Below, one piece after another: positions 63,731-64,000 of a DNA stretch of 64,000 bases. The notes below the pieces were generated by a model. That model did no database searches. It had not been told where the DNA came from and saw nothing but the letters and a program-made list of their open reading frames with translations. The position numbers and the translations under genes were made by a program. Every line of letters starts with the position of its first letter. Position 1 is the first letter of the stretch. The DNA is taken from NCBI RefSeq assembly GCF_023667495.1, contig NZ_JAMOZL010000008.1, forward strand, positions 371,446 through 435,445, written 5' to 3'. The DNA comes from Dyadobacter sp. MSC1_007. Lineage in GTDB: Bacteria > Bacteroidota > Bacteroidia > Cytophagales > Spirosomataceae.

Positions 63731-63766
63731 GGGAACAAGGGAGGAGGGACGAAAGGGAGGAAGGGG
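63731..63766 (+). other. G-rich tract with five G-runs (possible G-quadruplex)
   Basis: Five runs of three or more G with loops of 4-6 bases occupy the space between the GMC start and the IS end. Loop lengths fit a G-quadruplex motif; folding is not proven. Confidence 0.55.
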
Positions 63767-63767
63767 A

Positions 63768-64000
63768 TGTAACGTCCTGAAATAGGTTGACCTTAACCCG
63801 AGGGAAATTTATGCAGAAAGAACGTCCAGGATTAGTAAAGTATAGTCTTAGTTTTAAGCGGGAGGTAGTCAGAGAGATCGAGCAGGAAGGATTAAGCCAT
63901 TTGGAGGCCTCTCGCCGTTACGGGATCAAAGGAAGCTCGACAATTAAGAAATGGATTGTTAAATTTGGGAAAGAGCATTTGATCAACAAAGTAATCCGGG
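63768..64000. mobile_element. IS3-like insertion sequence, left end only
   Basis: The element probably begins near 63768 with TGTAACGTCCTGAAATAGG, a terminal-repeat-like sequence, then a short leader and the first transposase gene. The other end, orfB and the second repeat lie outside the window. The exact boundary is a guess. Confidence 0.65.
63811..64000 (+). CDS. Transposase OrfA-like HTH protein, 3'-truncated by window edge
   Basis: This is the first 63 residues of a helix-turn-helix transposase subunit. It reads MQKERPGLVKYSLSFKREVV, then EIEQEGLSHLEASRRYGIKGSSTIKKWIVKFGKEHL, which is the HTH of IS3/IS911-type OrfA. The gene runs past the window end. In such elements OrfA is joined to a DDE OrfB by a programmed frameshift; this cannot be checked here. 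Confidence 0.82.
   Translation, partial: MQKERPGLVKYSLSFKREVVREIEQEGLSHLEASRRYGIKGSSTIKKWIVKFGKEHLINKVIR

Overview
The window looks like a chromosomal segment of a Bacteroidota bacterium, most likely a Cytophagales member close to Dyadobacter or Spirosoma. This placement is inferred, since no 16S or other phylogenetic marker is present. The basis is two SusC/SusD pairs, two further TonB-dependent receptors, many lipoproteins, an anti-sigma FecR/ECF-sigma cassette, Bacteroidota-type promoters (TTTG ~20 nt TAnnTTTG) and family types such as GH92, DUF4249 and VCBS/ASPIC proteins.

Layout: 0-3.5 kb is the end of a sugar-oxidation operon (Gfo/Idh/MocA dehydrogenase, SDR, MFS transporter), then a small secreted protein. 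3.6-8.3 kb is an accessory patch: a HigB-HigA toxin-antitoxin pair, two small HTH regulators facing a SymE-like gene across an intergenic region rich in perfect inverted repeats, a 51-residue antitoxin-like ORF, a short low-molecular-weight phosphatase-like gene, and a HEPN gene fused by ATGA overlap to an unrecognised partner. 8.3-23 kb is mixed metabolism: flavin protein, SMP-30 lactonase, TonB receptor plus DUF4249 lipoprotein, threonine aldolase, a DAO-like flavoenzyme whose motif order is circularly permuted, GH92 alpha-mannosidase, metallo-beta-lactamase-fold hydrolase, VapBC-like pair and patatin.

21.9-33.7 kb is a unit in which two vanadium-haloperoxidase/PAP2 lipoprotein paralogues flank a SusC-SusD-VCBS/ASPIC operon. 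33.6-43.8 kb is mostly housekeeping: nadA-nadB, phosphate transporter, rlmN, yqeY-cvpA, pdxJ, a third Gfo/Idh/MocA protein and an SCP2 protein. yqeY and pdxJ diverge from an intergenic region in which both leaders carry the same 8-bp repeat array. pdxJ is followed by a large imperfect palindrome.

43.9-55 kb holds a PpiD-like periplasmic chaperone, a lone xylose isomerase, and an apparent phytate-use locus: TPR/HTH sensor-regulator, TonB receptor, beta-helix lipoprotein, beta-propeller phytase. 55-61.8 kb is an ECF sigma/FecR/SusC(STN)/SusD cassette on the minus strand. The window ends with a GMC oxidoreductase and the first part of an IS3-like element inserted just upstream of it.

No rRNA, tRNA or CRISPR array was seen. 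All family calls come from reading motifs by eye; no database search was run.
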